From NCBI RefSeq assembly GCF_003966655.1, contig NZ_AP018795.1, forward strand, positions 124,001-188,000: a DNA stretch of 64,000 nt. The letters are read 5' to 3'. The DNA comes from Acidithiobacillus ferridurans. GTDB taxonomy: Bacteria; Pseudomonadota; Gammaproteobacteria; Acidithiobacillales; Acidithiobacillaceae. The notes under the pieces are model-generated. The model saw nothing but the letters and a program-made list of their open reading frames with translations. It did not search any database and was not told where the DNA came from. The first letter of the stretch is position 1. Every line of letters begins with the position of its first letter. Of this stretch, positions 54,395 to 64,000 are shown in pieces. The position numbers were made by a program, and so were the translations under genes.

Positions 54395-55434
54395 CAGGAT
54401 TTCCCTTCTACCCGCAAGGCCATTCCTGCTTTGAGCTCGTAATTGCCGAGACTCACCACCGCATCACCTACGCTGAGCCCTTGCTTCACCGCAATCCAGC
54501 CTGCCTGCTGCCAACCCGTGTCAATCCAGCGTTTTTGGGCTTTACCGGCCACATCCACGAAACAATAGGACCTGCCGTCCTGCTGCAGAACGGCGCTTTC
54601 CGGGACCGCGATGACCCGTCGGTGGTGCAGGATGATTTCCGCTTGCAGCATGGCTCCCGGCAACAAATCAGGACTGGCGGGCAATGGCACCACCACCTGG
54701 GCAAGTCGGGTTTGCGGATCAATCTGGCTATAGATCTGGCTGACTTTCCCCTGCACCGGCGCCTGCCCCCCATATACGGGAAGCAGGCTCACCGAATCCC
54801 CCACATGAATACGCGGCAAGATCCCCGGTTCCACCCCCAACAAAACGCGCAGGGCATTTCCCGTACTCAGGCTGAGCAAAGGCTGACCGGCGGGGACGAG
54901 GTCACCCTGATGCACATGCACGATGGTCACTACCCCATTGATGGGCGCGGACACCTGTCCGTTTTTCAGTTGTTGCAGCCGCAACTGGATGTCCTGCAAA
55001 GCCGCCCGCGCACGAGCGAGGGATTGATCCGCAGTTTGCAGTTGGGTATTGGTCGCCAGTTGGCGCTGACGCAGGTTCGCTACCCGTTGCTGGTCGGCAA
55101 TAGCGAATTTCAGGCCAATTTCCGCCTGCTTCAGCTGCAGTTGATCACTAACCGAGGGTTGTACCTGCAGCATGGGTTGCCCCTGCTTTACCCGCTGCCC
55201 CGCGGCCACCAGTACCTGGCTGACCAGGGTTTCGGCTGGCAGCACGATGGTTCTGCCATCCTCCGGCGCAAACTCTACGGTACCATAGACACGAAGCTGA
55301 TCCGCCATGGACATCATTCGCGCCGGCGTGACTTTTACCAGGGCGGAAACCTCTGCCTCGGCAGATCCCGCAAGCAGCAAGCACAGGCAGCATCCCCATG
55401 CCAGGATTTTTCCGCCCGAAAACCGCGTTCTCAT
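54394..55434 (-). CDS. RND periplasmic adaptor (membrane fusion protein)
   Basis: A 346-residue adaptor with a signal peptide or anchor (LAWGCCLCLLLAGSAEA), a biotinyl-lipoyl domain split by a helical hairpin (about residues 70-150) and beta-barrel domains. It links the pump to the outer-membrane channel. The ATG at 55434 overlaps the preceding stop (ATGA). Confidence 0.88.
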   Translation of the reverse strand: MRTRFSGGKILAWGCCLCLLLAGSAEAEVSALVKVTPARMMSMADQLRVYGTVEFAPEDGRTIVLPAETLVSQVLVAAGQRVKQGQPMLQVQPSVSDQLQLKQAEIGLKFAIADQQRVANLRQRQLATNTQLQTADQSLARARAALQDIQLRLQQLKNGQVSAPINGVVTIVHVHQGDLVPAGQPLLSLSTGNALRVLLGVEPGILPRIHVGDSVSLLPVYGGQAPVQGKVSQIYSQIDPQTRLAQVVVPLPASPDLLPGAMLQAEIILHHRRVIAVPESAVLQQDGRSYCFVDVAGKAQKRWIDTGWQQAGWIAVKQGLSVGDAVVSLGNYELKAGMALRVEGKS

Positions 55435-56780
55435 TTCCGACTCCCCCAATCTGAATAAGGTAAACCGACCGCCATTTCCAGCGCTGCCTGCTGGGCAGCG
55501 TAGGATTCCTGTAGCGCCAGCAATTGCAGGCGCTTCGCCAGGGATTGGCTGCGTACGGTCTCATAATCCAGCAAAGTCACGTTGTGTTCCGCAGCGGCCC
55601 TACGTAATCGGTTTTCGGCCTTCGCCAGTTCCGGAACCTGTTGCTGCAGGGGCTTGATTTCCTGTGCCAGGCGGCGGAGATCCGTCACCAGTCGAAAAAT
55701 GTCGGCGCGCGTCTGAAACAGACGGGCGGTATAGGCTGCCCGGAGCTGCGCGCGGGTAGCCTCGCTTTCCGCAATAACCCCACGGTTCCGGTTCCAGAGG
55801 GGAATATCCAGCGTCAAACTTGGGCCGTAGCTTTGCACATTGGAGGTATCGGCGGCCCTATTGAAGCCAATGGTGAAGCCTGGGTATTGGCCGAGAATGG
55901 CACGTCGTACCCGGGCTTCCTGCGCCTGATAGCCAGCCCGCAGCGCCAGCAGATCAAGCCGATGCTTGTCGGCCAAGGTTACCAGAAACGCGGCATCGGG
56001 CAGGCTGGGCCAAAGCCGCGGGGGCGTTATGCTGATCGCCATTTTCGGTGGCAGGCCAATGGATTGGTCGAGATTCTGGCGCAGGGTGGTGACCTGTCGA
56101 CGCAAGGCGAGCGCCCGATCCTGACTATCCAGCCAAGCAATCTGCCGTAATGTTGCGGTGGTGATGGTGGTGTCGCCAAGACGTAAATTTTCAGCGGAGG
56201 CTCGATACAATTTCCCGGTGGTCTTGGCTGCCGCTTCCGCTACCTCTTCCTGCGCCCGCAGATAATAAAGCTGACGGGCGAGAACGCGCGTATTACCCGC
56301 TTGCATCCACTCCTGCCAGGCGACCTGATATTGCACGGACTTTTGCTGTGCGTGGGCAATATCCAGATTGGCAGAGCGGGTAAACAGACTGGCGAGGCTC
56401 CAACTCAAACCCATGCTATAGGCATTGTAATAACCGGCTGCGACATTAGTGGGCAAGTCCGCACTGAGTGACAGTTGGGGATCGGGAAGCAAACCGGCCG
56501 CAAAAACCTGGGCCTGGGCGACTCCCAGATTGGCCCGCATGGCACGCAACTGTGGGTTGAGCAACACGGCGATCGCCCCAAGATCCTCGCCAGAAAATGG
56601 CCCATGCAAATTTATCGGCTGGGCATGGGGGTGCATCCGCGCCAGCGCCGCTGCCATTTCCCGATGCACATCCTGCACAGAGGATAGATGTCCAGGCAAG
56701 GGTGCTGCCTGATAACTCGCACATCCGGCCGGCAGTAACATCAGGCTGACCAGGATTGCAGGCCATAATCGAAATGCCAT
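55431..56780 (-). CDS. TolC-family outer-membrane efflux lipoprotein
   Basis: A 449-residue outer-membrane factor with a lipobox (LPAGC, Cys20) and two OEP repeats with long helices. First gene of the tripartite operon (channel-adaptor-pump), the order seen in czcCBA/cus-type clusters. Confidence 0.88.
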   Translation of the reverse strand: MAFRLWPAILVSLMLLPAGCASYQAAPLPGHLSSVQDVHREMAAALARMHPHAQPINLHGPFSGEDLGAIAVLLNPQLRAMRANLGVAQAQVFAAGLLPDPQLSLSADLPTNVAAGYYNAYSMGLSWSLASLFTRSANLDIAHAQQKSVQYQVAWQEWMQAGNTRVLARQLYYLRAQEEVAEAAAKTTGKLYRASAENLRLGDTTITTATLRQIAWLDSQDRALALRRQVTTLRQNLDQSIGLPPKMAISITPPRLWPSLPDAAFLVTLADKHRLDLLALRAGYQAQEARVRRAILGQYPGFTIGFNRAADTSNVQSYGPSLTLDIPLWNRNRGVIAESEATRAQLRAAYTARLFQTRADIFRLVTDLRRLAQEIKPLQQQVPELAKAENRLRRAAAEHNVTLLDYETVRSQSLAKRLQLLALQESYAAQQAALEMAVGLPYSDWGSRK

Positions 56781-56935
56781 AAACCCTATGCTCCCTGAAG
56801 GGTGAAAACCCGTGATGGAATGGGCATATTACTTACCCCTCCATCAGTGTCTCATGATTGAATTAGGCGAAACTTAGGATATCGCCCCAACCCGCGCACG
56901 ACATCCCGTCCCGCTGGATCTTTCCTACCCGGCCT

Positions 56936-57035
56936 ATGGATAAAGATCGTCCACTATTTGGCGGAGAATTACCGTCAAATCTACGGGTTCGAAGCTCGAT
57001 GAGGAGGTACCCTGCAGAGTCGCCAAACCCGTGCA
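56936..57035 (-). pseudogene. remnant of a histidine-kinase gene
   Basis: About 100 bases resemble 48130-48230 inside the kinase gene at 47737-49044 (both start ATGGATAAAGATC on the plus strand), at roughly three-quarters identity. Nothing else of the kinase is left. It lies in a 745-base region (56781-57526) without an intact gene. Confidence 0.5.
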
Positions 57036-57112
57036 TCATCCATGAGCGGGTTGATAAACATATGCGGCATGCGCCTCGCCAACATAAACAAAAATCTTGT
57101 GATTACTGGGAC

Positions 57113-57307
57113 CTATTTGATATGCTGGGACATCACTTCGGCCGATGTTCGAAAACCAAAAAATTTCATGGTCTCATGGGAAATCCGCTGGTTGGAAGCC
57201 TCTGCCTCCGAGTGCTCCATGCACAAACTCCCCGCCATCTGTTCCGGTGACCACGCTTGCTCCAGGATCATGGTCCGCACGGTCTCTGTCAAGAGACTCC
57301 CCGGCAA
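57113..57307 (-). pseudogene. IS30-family transposase remnant
   Basis: A 64-residue stretch with LTETVRTMILEQAWSPEQMAG and QRISHETM, the pattern of the middle of IS30-type transposases. The catalytic DDE part is missing and no insertion-sequence ends were found. Confidence 0.6.
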
Positions 57308-57526
57308 CCAGATAGACTCGCTGCCTCCTAAATGGGATTCTCACGCAATAATCAAGAGCATGAAGTAAAACACGTAGTCTTTGTCGAGAGTGGATGAACC
57401 GGCAACAGCCCAAAAGGCATTAGAGAAGAATAACCATACGGTGGATCTTCTGAAAAATATCGGCAGAAAAGCCCCAGACACAACACGCTGGAACCTTCCT
57501 GCCGGAAATCACCAATAACGGCGGGC

Positions 57527-59890
57527 CTAGAAGTCTGCCGCAATACTTCCATATACCGTCAGCGGCGCGCCGGGCAATGCCAGCATCTGCCCGGCCGAGT
57601 TCCCACCCAGAAGCCCACCGGCGGTGATGTACTGGAACTCGTTATAACGATTATTGGCAAGATTGAGGACATCGACGCTCAGCTTGACGTCTTTCAAACC
57701 CGGAATACTCCCACGCGTGGGGATGGTGCTGTCAAAACCCAGATTCACCGTCCCATAACCCGGCATTTTCTGCCGGCTCGGGGCAGTCGTATTGTTATTG
57801 AAGATATTTTGTGCGCCGGTGTACTGATACCAGATCCGCGGCTCCAGCAACACGCCCGAGAGATAGTAGCTGTACGCCGTGCCGATATTAAAGGTGCTGC
57901 TCGGCACGTTGGATACCGGCAGCCCGTTATAACTGACGCCGCCGGTTACGTAATGGGCGAAAGTCGCCTTCTCGAAATTGAGGTTGGCAAAGACGTGCAG
58001 GTTGTAAATCGGGTCATCTTCCAATGCCATATTGACCCCCTGATAGATGGAGTCACCATTCGCGTCCCCTAGATAATTGCCGTTGGCATCGTAGAACGGA
58101 ATATATTGGTTGGTATAGTGCAGATGGTAAAAACTCGCCAGCAGGAAGAAATTATGCAGGTAAGCGGCATCCCTGAAATGAATCTTTATGCCAGCATTGT
58201 AATCGGCGCTTTTTTCCAGGCTATAAATCGGTGGGGTAGCTTGATACAGACCACCACCACCGCCCACCTGCGGTTCCTTGAACGCCTGCGCATAGCTGGC
58301 AAATACCGCCAGCCATTTCATCGGCTGCCAGTTGAAATCCACCGAGGGCTCTACCTTGGTGAAGCTGTTGCTGGCGGTCGGGAGCGCGCCCTGGTTATTT
58401 TGCGGATACAGGGCATAGGCCGCGGCAAAATCCGACTGCGCGGCAGGCGTGTAACGCGTCTGATAATTGATGAAACGCACGCCCGGCGTGATATGCAGGT
58501 TCTTCATCGGACTGATCCGGTCCTGGATGAACGCGGCAAGGTCGGTCTGGTCGAAATAGTCGCTGCGATAGTGCGCGTTGGGCACAGACACCGAGCCGTA
58601 ATACGGCGGGTTGGTATTGTAAAAGGCATTCCGCGAGTTATACCGGCTATTCAGGAAGAATCCACCTACGTTCACATCGTTGTAGGGCAACGCCACCGAA
58701 AACCAGAGTTTGTCGCCATACACATTGGTATGGGGGTTATTGTATTCGTACAGATTACCCGGATTGGACAGCCCGTAGTTGTTGTAGTGGAAATGCAGAC
58801 GGTGGCCATTGCGGTACCAGAGCGTGTTATGCAGACCCACCATGCTGTCCAGGGCGAGGTTCAGTTTGCTATAGACCAGCCAGGTGCTGTTGCTGTCCTG
58901 TTTGAACCAGACGTTTTCCGGCAGTGAGGAATAATATCCTGACGTCGCCTGGCTATACAGCGGCGAGTTTGGCGTACCATCCATGGTCACACCGGCAATG
59001 GGGTTGAGGGGGATGGATACCGGCCGGTAGCCGGAACCTTTTGCCAGGTAGGCACCCAGTGAGAAGTCACCGTTGCTGAAGGTCTTGCGGGTTTTCAGGA
59101 ACCAGGCGTAGTTATAACTGGGGTTGGTAAAACCATCCGGAGATTGCCGATAGCTGTTGCCGGAACCGGAACCACCCGCGAGGATGGTGGACCAGCCGTC
59201 TATGCTCCCGGTGCGCACGTTGAAGACGATATTCTTGGTATCGTAGCTGCCGTAGCTCATCTTGATCGAAGCACCGGCTTTACTGGTGGGCTGCAGGGGG
59301 ACAAAATCGATCTGGCCGCCGATGTTGTTATACCAGCGATCCACCGGGTTTCCGGGACCATAGGTGATGCCGATACCCTGCAGAATGCCGTTCTGCGGCA
59401 CCTGTGGGCTCTCCCAGAGGCCACTGGACGGATTCACCATGGGAACGCCGTCAAAGGTGACGGAAAGGCTGCCGTTGTCAATCTGGCCACCGGAGAAACC
59501 GCCCCAACCCTGCTTGATCCCGTTCACGCTGATAGAGGTCTTGGTGGAGCCGGTATATCCGTAGCCGGAAACACCGACGCCCGGCGCATAGGACAACGCC
59601 TGTGCGCTGCCGCCCATCGGACCTGCCGCCGCCAACTCATGCTTATCCAGCACTTTTATAGACTGTCCTGAATCAAAACGGGTTTTTTGACTAAGAGATT
59701 GCGCCTCACGGCTCCCCAGGGTAGAAGTCCCCTGCGCTGCGGCATTGACCTGACCCACATCGACCGAGCTGTTTTCGGCGCTTTGGGTACTGGCGGTGAT
59801 GCCGTCGGCCATGACTGGCACGCTCGAAAGCAGCACTCCAGATGCCATGAGCGCAACGACGACCGGACGTAACTTCATGTTGCTACGCAT
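57527..59890 (-). CDS. TonB-dependent outer-membrane receptor
   Basis: A 787-residue receptor with signal peptide (to about residue 28), an N-terminal extension, a plug domain (about 75-210; SISVNGIKQGWGG, VTFDGVPM) and a 22-strand barrel ending in the terminal Phe (IAADF). The ATG at 59890 follows GGGAG. Ligand not evident; metal-chelate or siderophore uptake is usual for the family. Confidence 0.88.
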   Translation of the reverse strand: MRSNMKLRPVVVALMASGVLLSSVPVMADGITASTQSAENSSVDVGQVNAAAQGTSTLGSREAQSLSQKTRFDSGQSIKVLDKHELAAAGPMGGSAQALSYAPGVGVSGYGYTGSTKTSISVNGIKQGWGGFSGGQIDNGSLSVTFDGVPMVNPSSGLWESPQVPQNGILQGIGITYGPGNPVDRWYNNIGGQIDFVPLQPTSKAGASIKMSYGSYDTKNIVFNVRTGSIDGWSTILAGGSGSGNSYRQSPDGFTNPSYNYAWFLKTRKTFSNGDFSLGAYLAKGSGYRPVSIPLNPIAGVTMDGTPNSPLYSQATSGYYSSLPENVWFKQDSNSTWLVYSKLNLALDSMVGLHNTLWYRNGHRLHFHYNNYGLSNPGNLYEYNNPHTNVYGDKLWFSVALPYNDVNVGGFFLNSRYNSRNAFYNTNPPYYGSVSVPNAHYRSDYFDQTDLAAFIQDRISPMKNLHITPGVRFINYQTRYTPAAQSDFAAAYALYPQNNQGALPTASNSFTKVEPSVDFNWQPMKWLAVFASYAQAFKEPQVGGGGGLYQATPPIYSLEKSADYNAGIKIHFRDAAYLHNFFLLASFYHLHYTNQYIPFYDANGNYLGDANGDSIYQGVNMALEDDPIYNLHVFANLNFEKATFAHYVTGGVSYNGLPVSNVPSSTFNIGTAYSYYLSGVLLEPRIWYQYTGAQNIFNNNTTAPSRQKMPGYGTVNLGFDSTIPTRGSIPGLKDVKLSVDVLNLANNRYNEFQYITAGGLLGGNSAGQMLALPGAPLTVYGSIAADF

Positions 59891-60120
59891 ATCGAAATAC
59901 TCCCTTTTACTGGACGGTAGTTATGTCTTACGAGCCGGTGAACGGCACCGCGGCCCGATATGGGCGGGCTCTGTTTTTCTCGAAGAGGGGATATGCTAAC
60001 GAAGCAACATGACACTAATACGACAGTTTTATGACTTTTTCATGACATTTTTGGGAGTAGTGCGCAGCCCGGGAGGGCCGCGCGACACGGATGGGGCTGG
60101 AGAGTAGAGATGATGCGGAG

Positions 60121-61074
60121 TTATCGCTTAGCTTTGTTACTTCTGGGTTCCGGAGTGAAATATACCCAGACCGCCAGGAAAAGAAACGCGATGACGTAGA
60201 TATTGGTGGTACCCAGGACATCGCCCTTATTGGCGGTGGCGCCCGGCAGAAACGGTGCGCCCCAGCCTTCTGCCGTGGTCCAGACGCCAATGCTGTAGGC
60301 AATACCCACCGGGATCACCCAGCGCAGGCCACGGCCGATGATCAGGTAAAAAGCGATGATACTTTCGATGATCGCGGCAAAATAGCCAAAAAGCACCGGG
60401 CCCGCCCAGGTGATGACCGAGATGAAGAAGCTGATATAGGCGGCGATCCATGCCGGTTCGCCCGGCAGGGCCTGTTGCAGGTAGGTGACCGCATGGGTGA
60501 GAAAATAGGGTTGCCATTTCCAGTATGCATCGAAGGCCCAGAGTATGCCGAAGAGAATACGAGCCGTATGTATGGCGGGAGCGTAAATGGGGCGATGCGG
60601 TGCCTTGCTGAAGCTCAGGCCTTCCCAGCTTCGCGTCCAGACCACGAGTAGGAAGCAGAGCGCATAAATGATGGCGGTGCCGGGGTCGGTCGCACCCTGG
60701 GTGTAGGGACCGCCAAAACCCCCAACGGTGCTCCATAGCCAGAGGTTGTAGATCACCCCCACCCAGGCCAGTAATGGCACGCCGACTCCCGTGATCAGGG
60801 AAGCCGCAAGGATGGCGTCGAGGGCTATCGTCGCATACGCCATAGTTTGCGCGCCCAGTTGCTGGACCAGTTGCGCCATCCAGTGACCGTAGCCGGCAAT
60901 CCAGGCGGGTTGCCCGGATACCCAATCGGCACTGAAGGTACCGAGAAAGTGCATACTGTAGGCGGGATCGAGTTGCAACCAGGTATTGATCAGCCAGATC
61001 AGACCGAAAAGAATACGGACAGCACCGAACGCCTGTTTACGACGCAGTTCCAATGACTGTGGTGTTTTCATCAT
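60121..61074 (-). CDS. DoxX-like membrane protein with tandem repeat
   Basis: A 317-residue protein made of two related halves. Each begins with RILFGLIW / RILFGILW and ends with YTQGATDPG / [10 protein letters not shown], giving about eight helices. The DoxX family is linked to redox processes and to the DoxD subunit of thiosulfate:quinone oxidoreductase, but no DoxA domain is present here. ATG at 61074 (or 61071) after AGAGG. Divergent from the response regulator gene and a candidate target of it. Confidence 0.7.
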   Translation of the reverse strand: MMKTPQSLELRRKQAFGAVRILFGLIWLINTWLQLDPAYSMHFLGTFSADWVSGQPAWIAGYGHWMAQLVQQLGAQTMAYATIALDAILAASLITGVGVPLLAWVGVIYNLWLWSTVGGFGGPYTQGATDPGTAIIYALCFLLVVWTRSWEGLSFSKAPHRPIYAPAIHTARILFGILWAFDAYWKWQPYFLTHAVTYLQQALPGEPAWIAAYISFFISVITWAGPVLFGYFAAIIESIIAFYLIIGRGLRWVIPVGIAYSIGVWTTAEGWGAPFLPGATANKGDVLGTTNIYVIAFLFLAVWVYFTPEPRSNKAKR

Positions 61075-61147
61075 GCCTCTGATTGTGTCATTAATAGCCC
61101 GGATATTCTTCAGGAAATCGGCAGGAAGGTCAAAAAGAATATACATC

Positions 61148-61822
61148 ATGAAGATACTGATCATTGAAGATGAGCCCAAAACCGCCGCTTTTCTGAAAAA
61201 AGGTTTTTCAGAGGAGGGGGATATCGCAGATATCGCTGTCAATGGTGTGGACGGACAACATCTGGCGGTGACGGGGAACTACGACGTCATCGTACTCGAC
61301 GTCATGCTGCCGCAGCGCGATGGCTGGTGGGTGTTACAGGAAATCCGCAGCCGACGGGCCGATCAGCCGGTCCTTCTGCTGACGGCGCTGGACGCCGTCT
61401 CCCAGCGGGTGAGGGGTCTGAAGCTCGGCGCGGATGACTATCTGATCAAGCCCTTCGCCTTTTCCGAACTGCTGGCGCGGGTGCATAACCTCCTGCGCCG
61501 CAGTAACGTACGCTCCGAAGACGTGCTCCGTTATGCCGATCTAGAGATCGATTCGTTGCGGCATAAGGTCTGGCGGGCGGGAGATACCATCAGCCTTGCC
61601 CCTCAGGAATACCGGCTATTGGCCTATCTGATGCGCTTTCCCGGCGAAGTACTGACCCGTACCCGGATCGCCGAGCAAGTCTGGGACATGAATTTTGACG
61701 GCGACAGCAATGTGGTGGATGTCGCCATCCGCAGGCTGCGCAGAAAGGTCGACGACCCCTATTCCAGCAAGCTGATTCATACCTTGCGAGGAGTCGGTTA
61801 TGTCCTTGAAACACGCGACTGA
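61148..61822 (+). CDS. CopR/CusR-type response regulator
   Basis: A 224-residue OmpR-family regulator with acceptor Asp51 (IVLDVMLP), Lys in LIKPF and a C-terminal winged helix. The sequence is of the heavy-metal CusR/CopR class. It overlaps the kinase start by 23 bases. Confidence 0.9.
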   Translation: MKILIIEDEPKTAAFLKKGFSEEGDIADIAVNGVDGQHLAVTGNYDVIVLDVMLPQRDGWWVLQEIRSRRADQPVLLLTALDAVSQRVRGLKLGADDYLIKPFAFSELLARVHNLLRRSNVRSEDVLRYADLEIDSLRHKVWRAGDTISLAPQEYRLLAYLMRFPGEVLTRTRIAEQVWDMNFDGDSNVVDVAIRRLRRKVDDPYSSKLIHTLRGVGYVLETRD

Positions 61823-63241
61823 AACCCTCCGCCGCGTTACCGGTTCGATAGCTGTACGCCTGACGTTTTGGTATGCATTGCTCAGCGTTGTATTGATTGC
61901 CGCCGCTGGCAGCGCCTTGTATTGGGTACTCGCGGCGCAATTACGGCACGTCGACAACCAGATTTTAGCCAGCAAGATCCATGCAGTGCATAGCGCACTA
62001 AGGCGACATACCGGGAATACAGAGGCACTACGACATGAAACGCAATTAGAGGCGAGTACGATTCGCGGCGTCTACATCTGGGTCAGCCGCCCCGCAGAAG
62101 GCGTCATCACCCGCAGCCCTTCATCCAATCCCATTCTGGAGGGGCCACGGCCTTTTGCCGGCTCTCCGGCGCCGTTACCGGAAAAAGAATGGAAATGGGC
62201 TGCGGCGAACGGCCGGCGTTATCGCATCATGGCGCGCAGCTATGCCGGCAACCCGCCTGCCACCATCTATGTGGCCATGAGCATGGCGCAGGAGGACAAC
62301 TTTCTGGCAGCCTACCGGCGGGCGCTGCTGCTGGCGATCGTTCTTGCCCTGCTGGTGGCCTTGGGCGCGGGTTATCTGATCGCGCGACGGGGTATGCGCC
62401 CCGTCGCGCGGCTCGCCGAGATCGTCGACGAACTGGGTGCCGGACAGTTGCATCGGCGCGTTGCGGACGAACATTGGCCGAACGAGTTGCGTACCCTGGC
62501 AGCAAACTTCGACCGCCTGCTGGGCCGGCTGGAGACATCCTTCAACCGCATATCGCGGTTTTCCGCAGATGTCGCCCATGAACTGCGCACACCTCTGCAC
62601 ATCCTGCGCGGCGAGGCGGAAATCACCCTTTCCAGGCAACGTAGTCCGGCAGAATACCAGGCATGCATCGAGTCAGCCATGGAGGAGTACGGGCGCCTGT
62701 CAGGGATGGTGGATGCCCTCCTCTTTCTCGCCCGCGCGGAGCAGTCTGATGCCCGTCTCGACAAGCCCGTGCTGGATGTTCGGGAGGAGGCGGCAGCGGT
62801 CTGCGCCTTTTATCAGGCGATGGCCGACGAGTTGGGGGTTGCGCTGATCAACAGGGCCATTGGGTCGGTAGCGGCGAATCCCGGACTGTTGCGGCGCGCC
62901 CTCGGCAACCTGCTCGGCAACGCGCTGCGCCATACCCCCGCGGGGGGCAGGTCAGTATCTGGACCACCATTCAGCCTTCGCTACTGCAGATCATCGTCAG
63001 TGATAGCGGTTCCGGGATAGCGCCCGAAGATCTGCCCCATGTGTTGGACCGCTTTTATTGTGCGGATACGGCGCGACTGCGTCAGGGTCAGGGCACCGGG
63101 CTGGGGCTCGCCATCGTGCGCTCCATCATGCATTTGCACGGCGGCGAAATTGCACTGCAGAGTGAATTGGGGAGGGGCACCACTGTCACTTTATCTTTCC
63201 CGATTATCACAACGGAAACTCTGGCATCGCACCAAAGATGA
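61800..63241 (+). pseudogene. heavy-metal sensor histidine kinase, frameshifted in a G-run
   Basis: Residues 1-380: two transmembrane helices (about 20-48 and 174-195), HAMP, H-box DVAHELRTPL with His260 and N-box NLLGNALRHT. After HTPAGG the frame fails in a run of six G (62942-62947) and stops at 63020. One extra G would restore the ATPase part in the other frame (to 63241), with DRFYCADTARLRQGQGTGLGLAIV (F and G2 boxes). Either a recent mutation, a phase-variable tract or a sequencing error. Confidence 0.8.
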
Positions 63242-63420
63242 CGACTTCGTCAGGTTGCAGTAATCTTCCGGTTTCCTGCTTTTGCGATAATGCGCTAATG
63301 GCCGCAGCAGCTATGGCGGTATTTAATCCTGTGCGGAGATAAAATTGTAGTGGCCGATTATCGGAAATCCCCGGAAAAGCATCGAAATAATCCCGCGTTT
63401 TTCACCATAAAGGTCCGTGC

Positions 63421-64000
63421 ATGACGCACAAAGCCGCAACGCGGCGGATAGCGACTGCGCTCGGAATCGGCGCCTGTCTGTTCTCGGGTACCGCCTCGGC
63501 TGACGATCTGACGTTACAGAGTGCCATTCAGCGCGCACTGGTCAATCAGGCGGTGTTGCAGCAGGCGCAGCACATGATCGCGGAGAGCGAGGATCAGGTT
63601 CGTGCGGCCCATGCCGATCTGTTGCCCGCCCTCTCGCTGAGTACTGGAGGCATCTGGACCCAAACCCAGAACGGCCAGCCGCGCTTTGTCAGTGCCAATG
63701 GCGCACGGGAGTTGATTGGACAGGTCCGCCTGCAGATCCCACTGTATGCGCCACAAGCCTATGCCTTGTCGGCGTTGGCACGCGACCGCTCGGCCATCGC
63801 CCGTTACCGCCTGCAGCAGGCACGGCTTGCGGTCGCAGCGCAGGTGACCATGGCATATTACCAACTGGCGCTGGACGATAACGAACTAGCCGTGTGGCGC
63901 AGGGCGCTGACGGACGCGCGCCAGATGTTCGTGGCGACACAAGAGGGCTACCGTGCGGGGACCCGCTCCCGCCTGGATTTGAGTCAATCCAGATTGACCC
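63421..64000 (+). CDS. TolC-family outer-membrane protein (3' end cut by window)
   Basis: The first 193 residues: a signal peptide (to TASAD, about residue 31), then the first OEP helical repeat (LQSAIQRALVNQAVLQQAQ) and strands. The gene runs off the window. It lies 179 bases after the second kinase gene, so it probably starts a second tripartite efflux operon controlled by that two-component system. Confidence 0.85.
   Translation, partial: MTHKAATRRIATALGIGACLFSGTASADDLTLQSAIQRALVNQAVLQQAQHMIAESEDQVRAAHADLLPALSLSTGGIWTQTQNGQPRFVSANGARELIGQVRLQIPLYAPQAYALSALARDRSAIARYRLQQARLAVAAQVTMAYYQLALDDNELAVWRRALTDARQMFVATQEGYRAGTRSRLDLSQSRLT

Noticed and set aside
54271-55458. Long plus-strand open frame opposite the adaptor gene
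   Set aside because: Shadow of the adaptor coding sequence, without domains or ribosome site.
51368-56780. Definite copper/silver (Cus) or cobalt-zinc-cadmium (Czc) efflux system
   Set aside because: The gene order fits, but the TM4 motif VVDDAVV is not the typical heavy-metal type, so the substrate is left open.
60121-61074. DoxDA thiosulfate:quinone oxidoreductase
   Set aside because: Both halves are membrane repeats of DoxX type; no periplasmic DoxA domain is present.
1-64000. tRNA, rRNA or CRISPR array
   Set aside because: No cloverleaf with a T-arm, no rRNA stretch and no regularly spaced direct repeats with unique spacers were found.

Overview
The window is a bacterial chromosome segment interrupted by an island of about 31 kb. 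Copper and heavy-metal handling genes, a DoxX-type membrane protein, many ATGA-coupled operons and the mobile-element types suggest an acidophilic proteobacterium of the Acidithiobacillus kind. That is an inference from gene content: no rRNA or other phylogenetic marker was compared.

Left chromosomal part (1-9983). A PqiB/PqiC-type lipid-transport operon, cut by the window edge, ends in an MFS transporter. A convergent minus-strand copper operon follows: copA, a DUF302 protein, copZ, a small glutaredoxin and a DUF4396 membrane protein. A glucose-6-phosphate dehydrogenase gene (zwf) comes next and has lost its N-terminal part at the island border.

Island, mobile-element scar (about 9984-17157). 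An antisense group II intron fragment lies against zwf. Its maturase gene is cut by a large near-perfect inverted repeat (arms 10938-12773 and 14521-16359). Each arm carries the same broken transposase gene, an AAA ATPase and a small ORF. Between the arms sits a decayed three-recombinase element that looks like a RIT element; both transposase copies are cut by its ends at the same codon. A 454-bp gene-free element with 33-bp inverted ends follows.

Island, plasmid-like backbone (17158-41331). Contents are a MOBP-type relaxase and its accessory protein beside a convincing oriT, an AntA-type protein, a ParA-like ATPase with unknown partners, TraB, a toprim/helicase protein with an Fe-S-like cysteine cluster, a VirB1-like lytic transglycosylase, an S24 repressor opposite a Cro-like gene, a PrtN-like activator and a YefM/YoeB toxin-antitoxin pair. 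Cargo includes YfbU and GrlR family proteins and a C5 methyltransferase with a NotI-family restriction enzyme. No type IV secretion system is present, so it looks like a mobilisable rather than self-transmissible element. The most notable signal is a conserved box of about 28 nt followed by a short hairpin. It lies 58-68 nt before the start codon of four genes spread over 15 kb (mobilisation, AntA, ParA and replication operons) and looks like a shared leader or operator regulon.

Right chromosomal part (41870-64000). An MFS transporter is followed by parC/parE, a two-component system, a PepSY protein, a YncE-like beta-propeller, a tripartite RND efflux operon, a TonB-dependent receptor, a tandem DoxX-like membrane protein, a second two-component system whose kinase gene is frameshifted in a G-run, and the start of a TolC-family gene.
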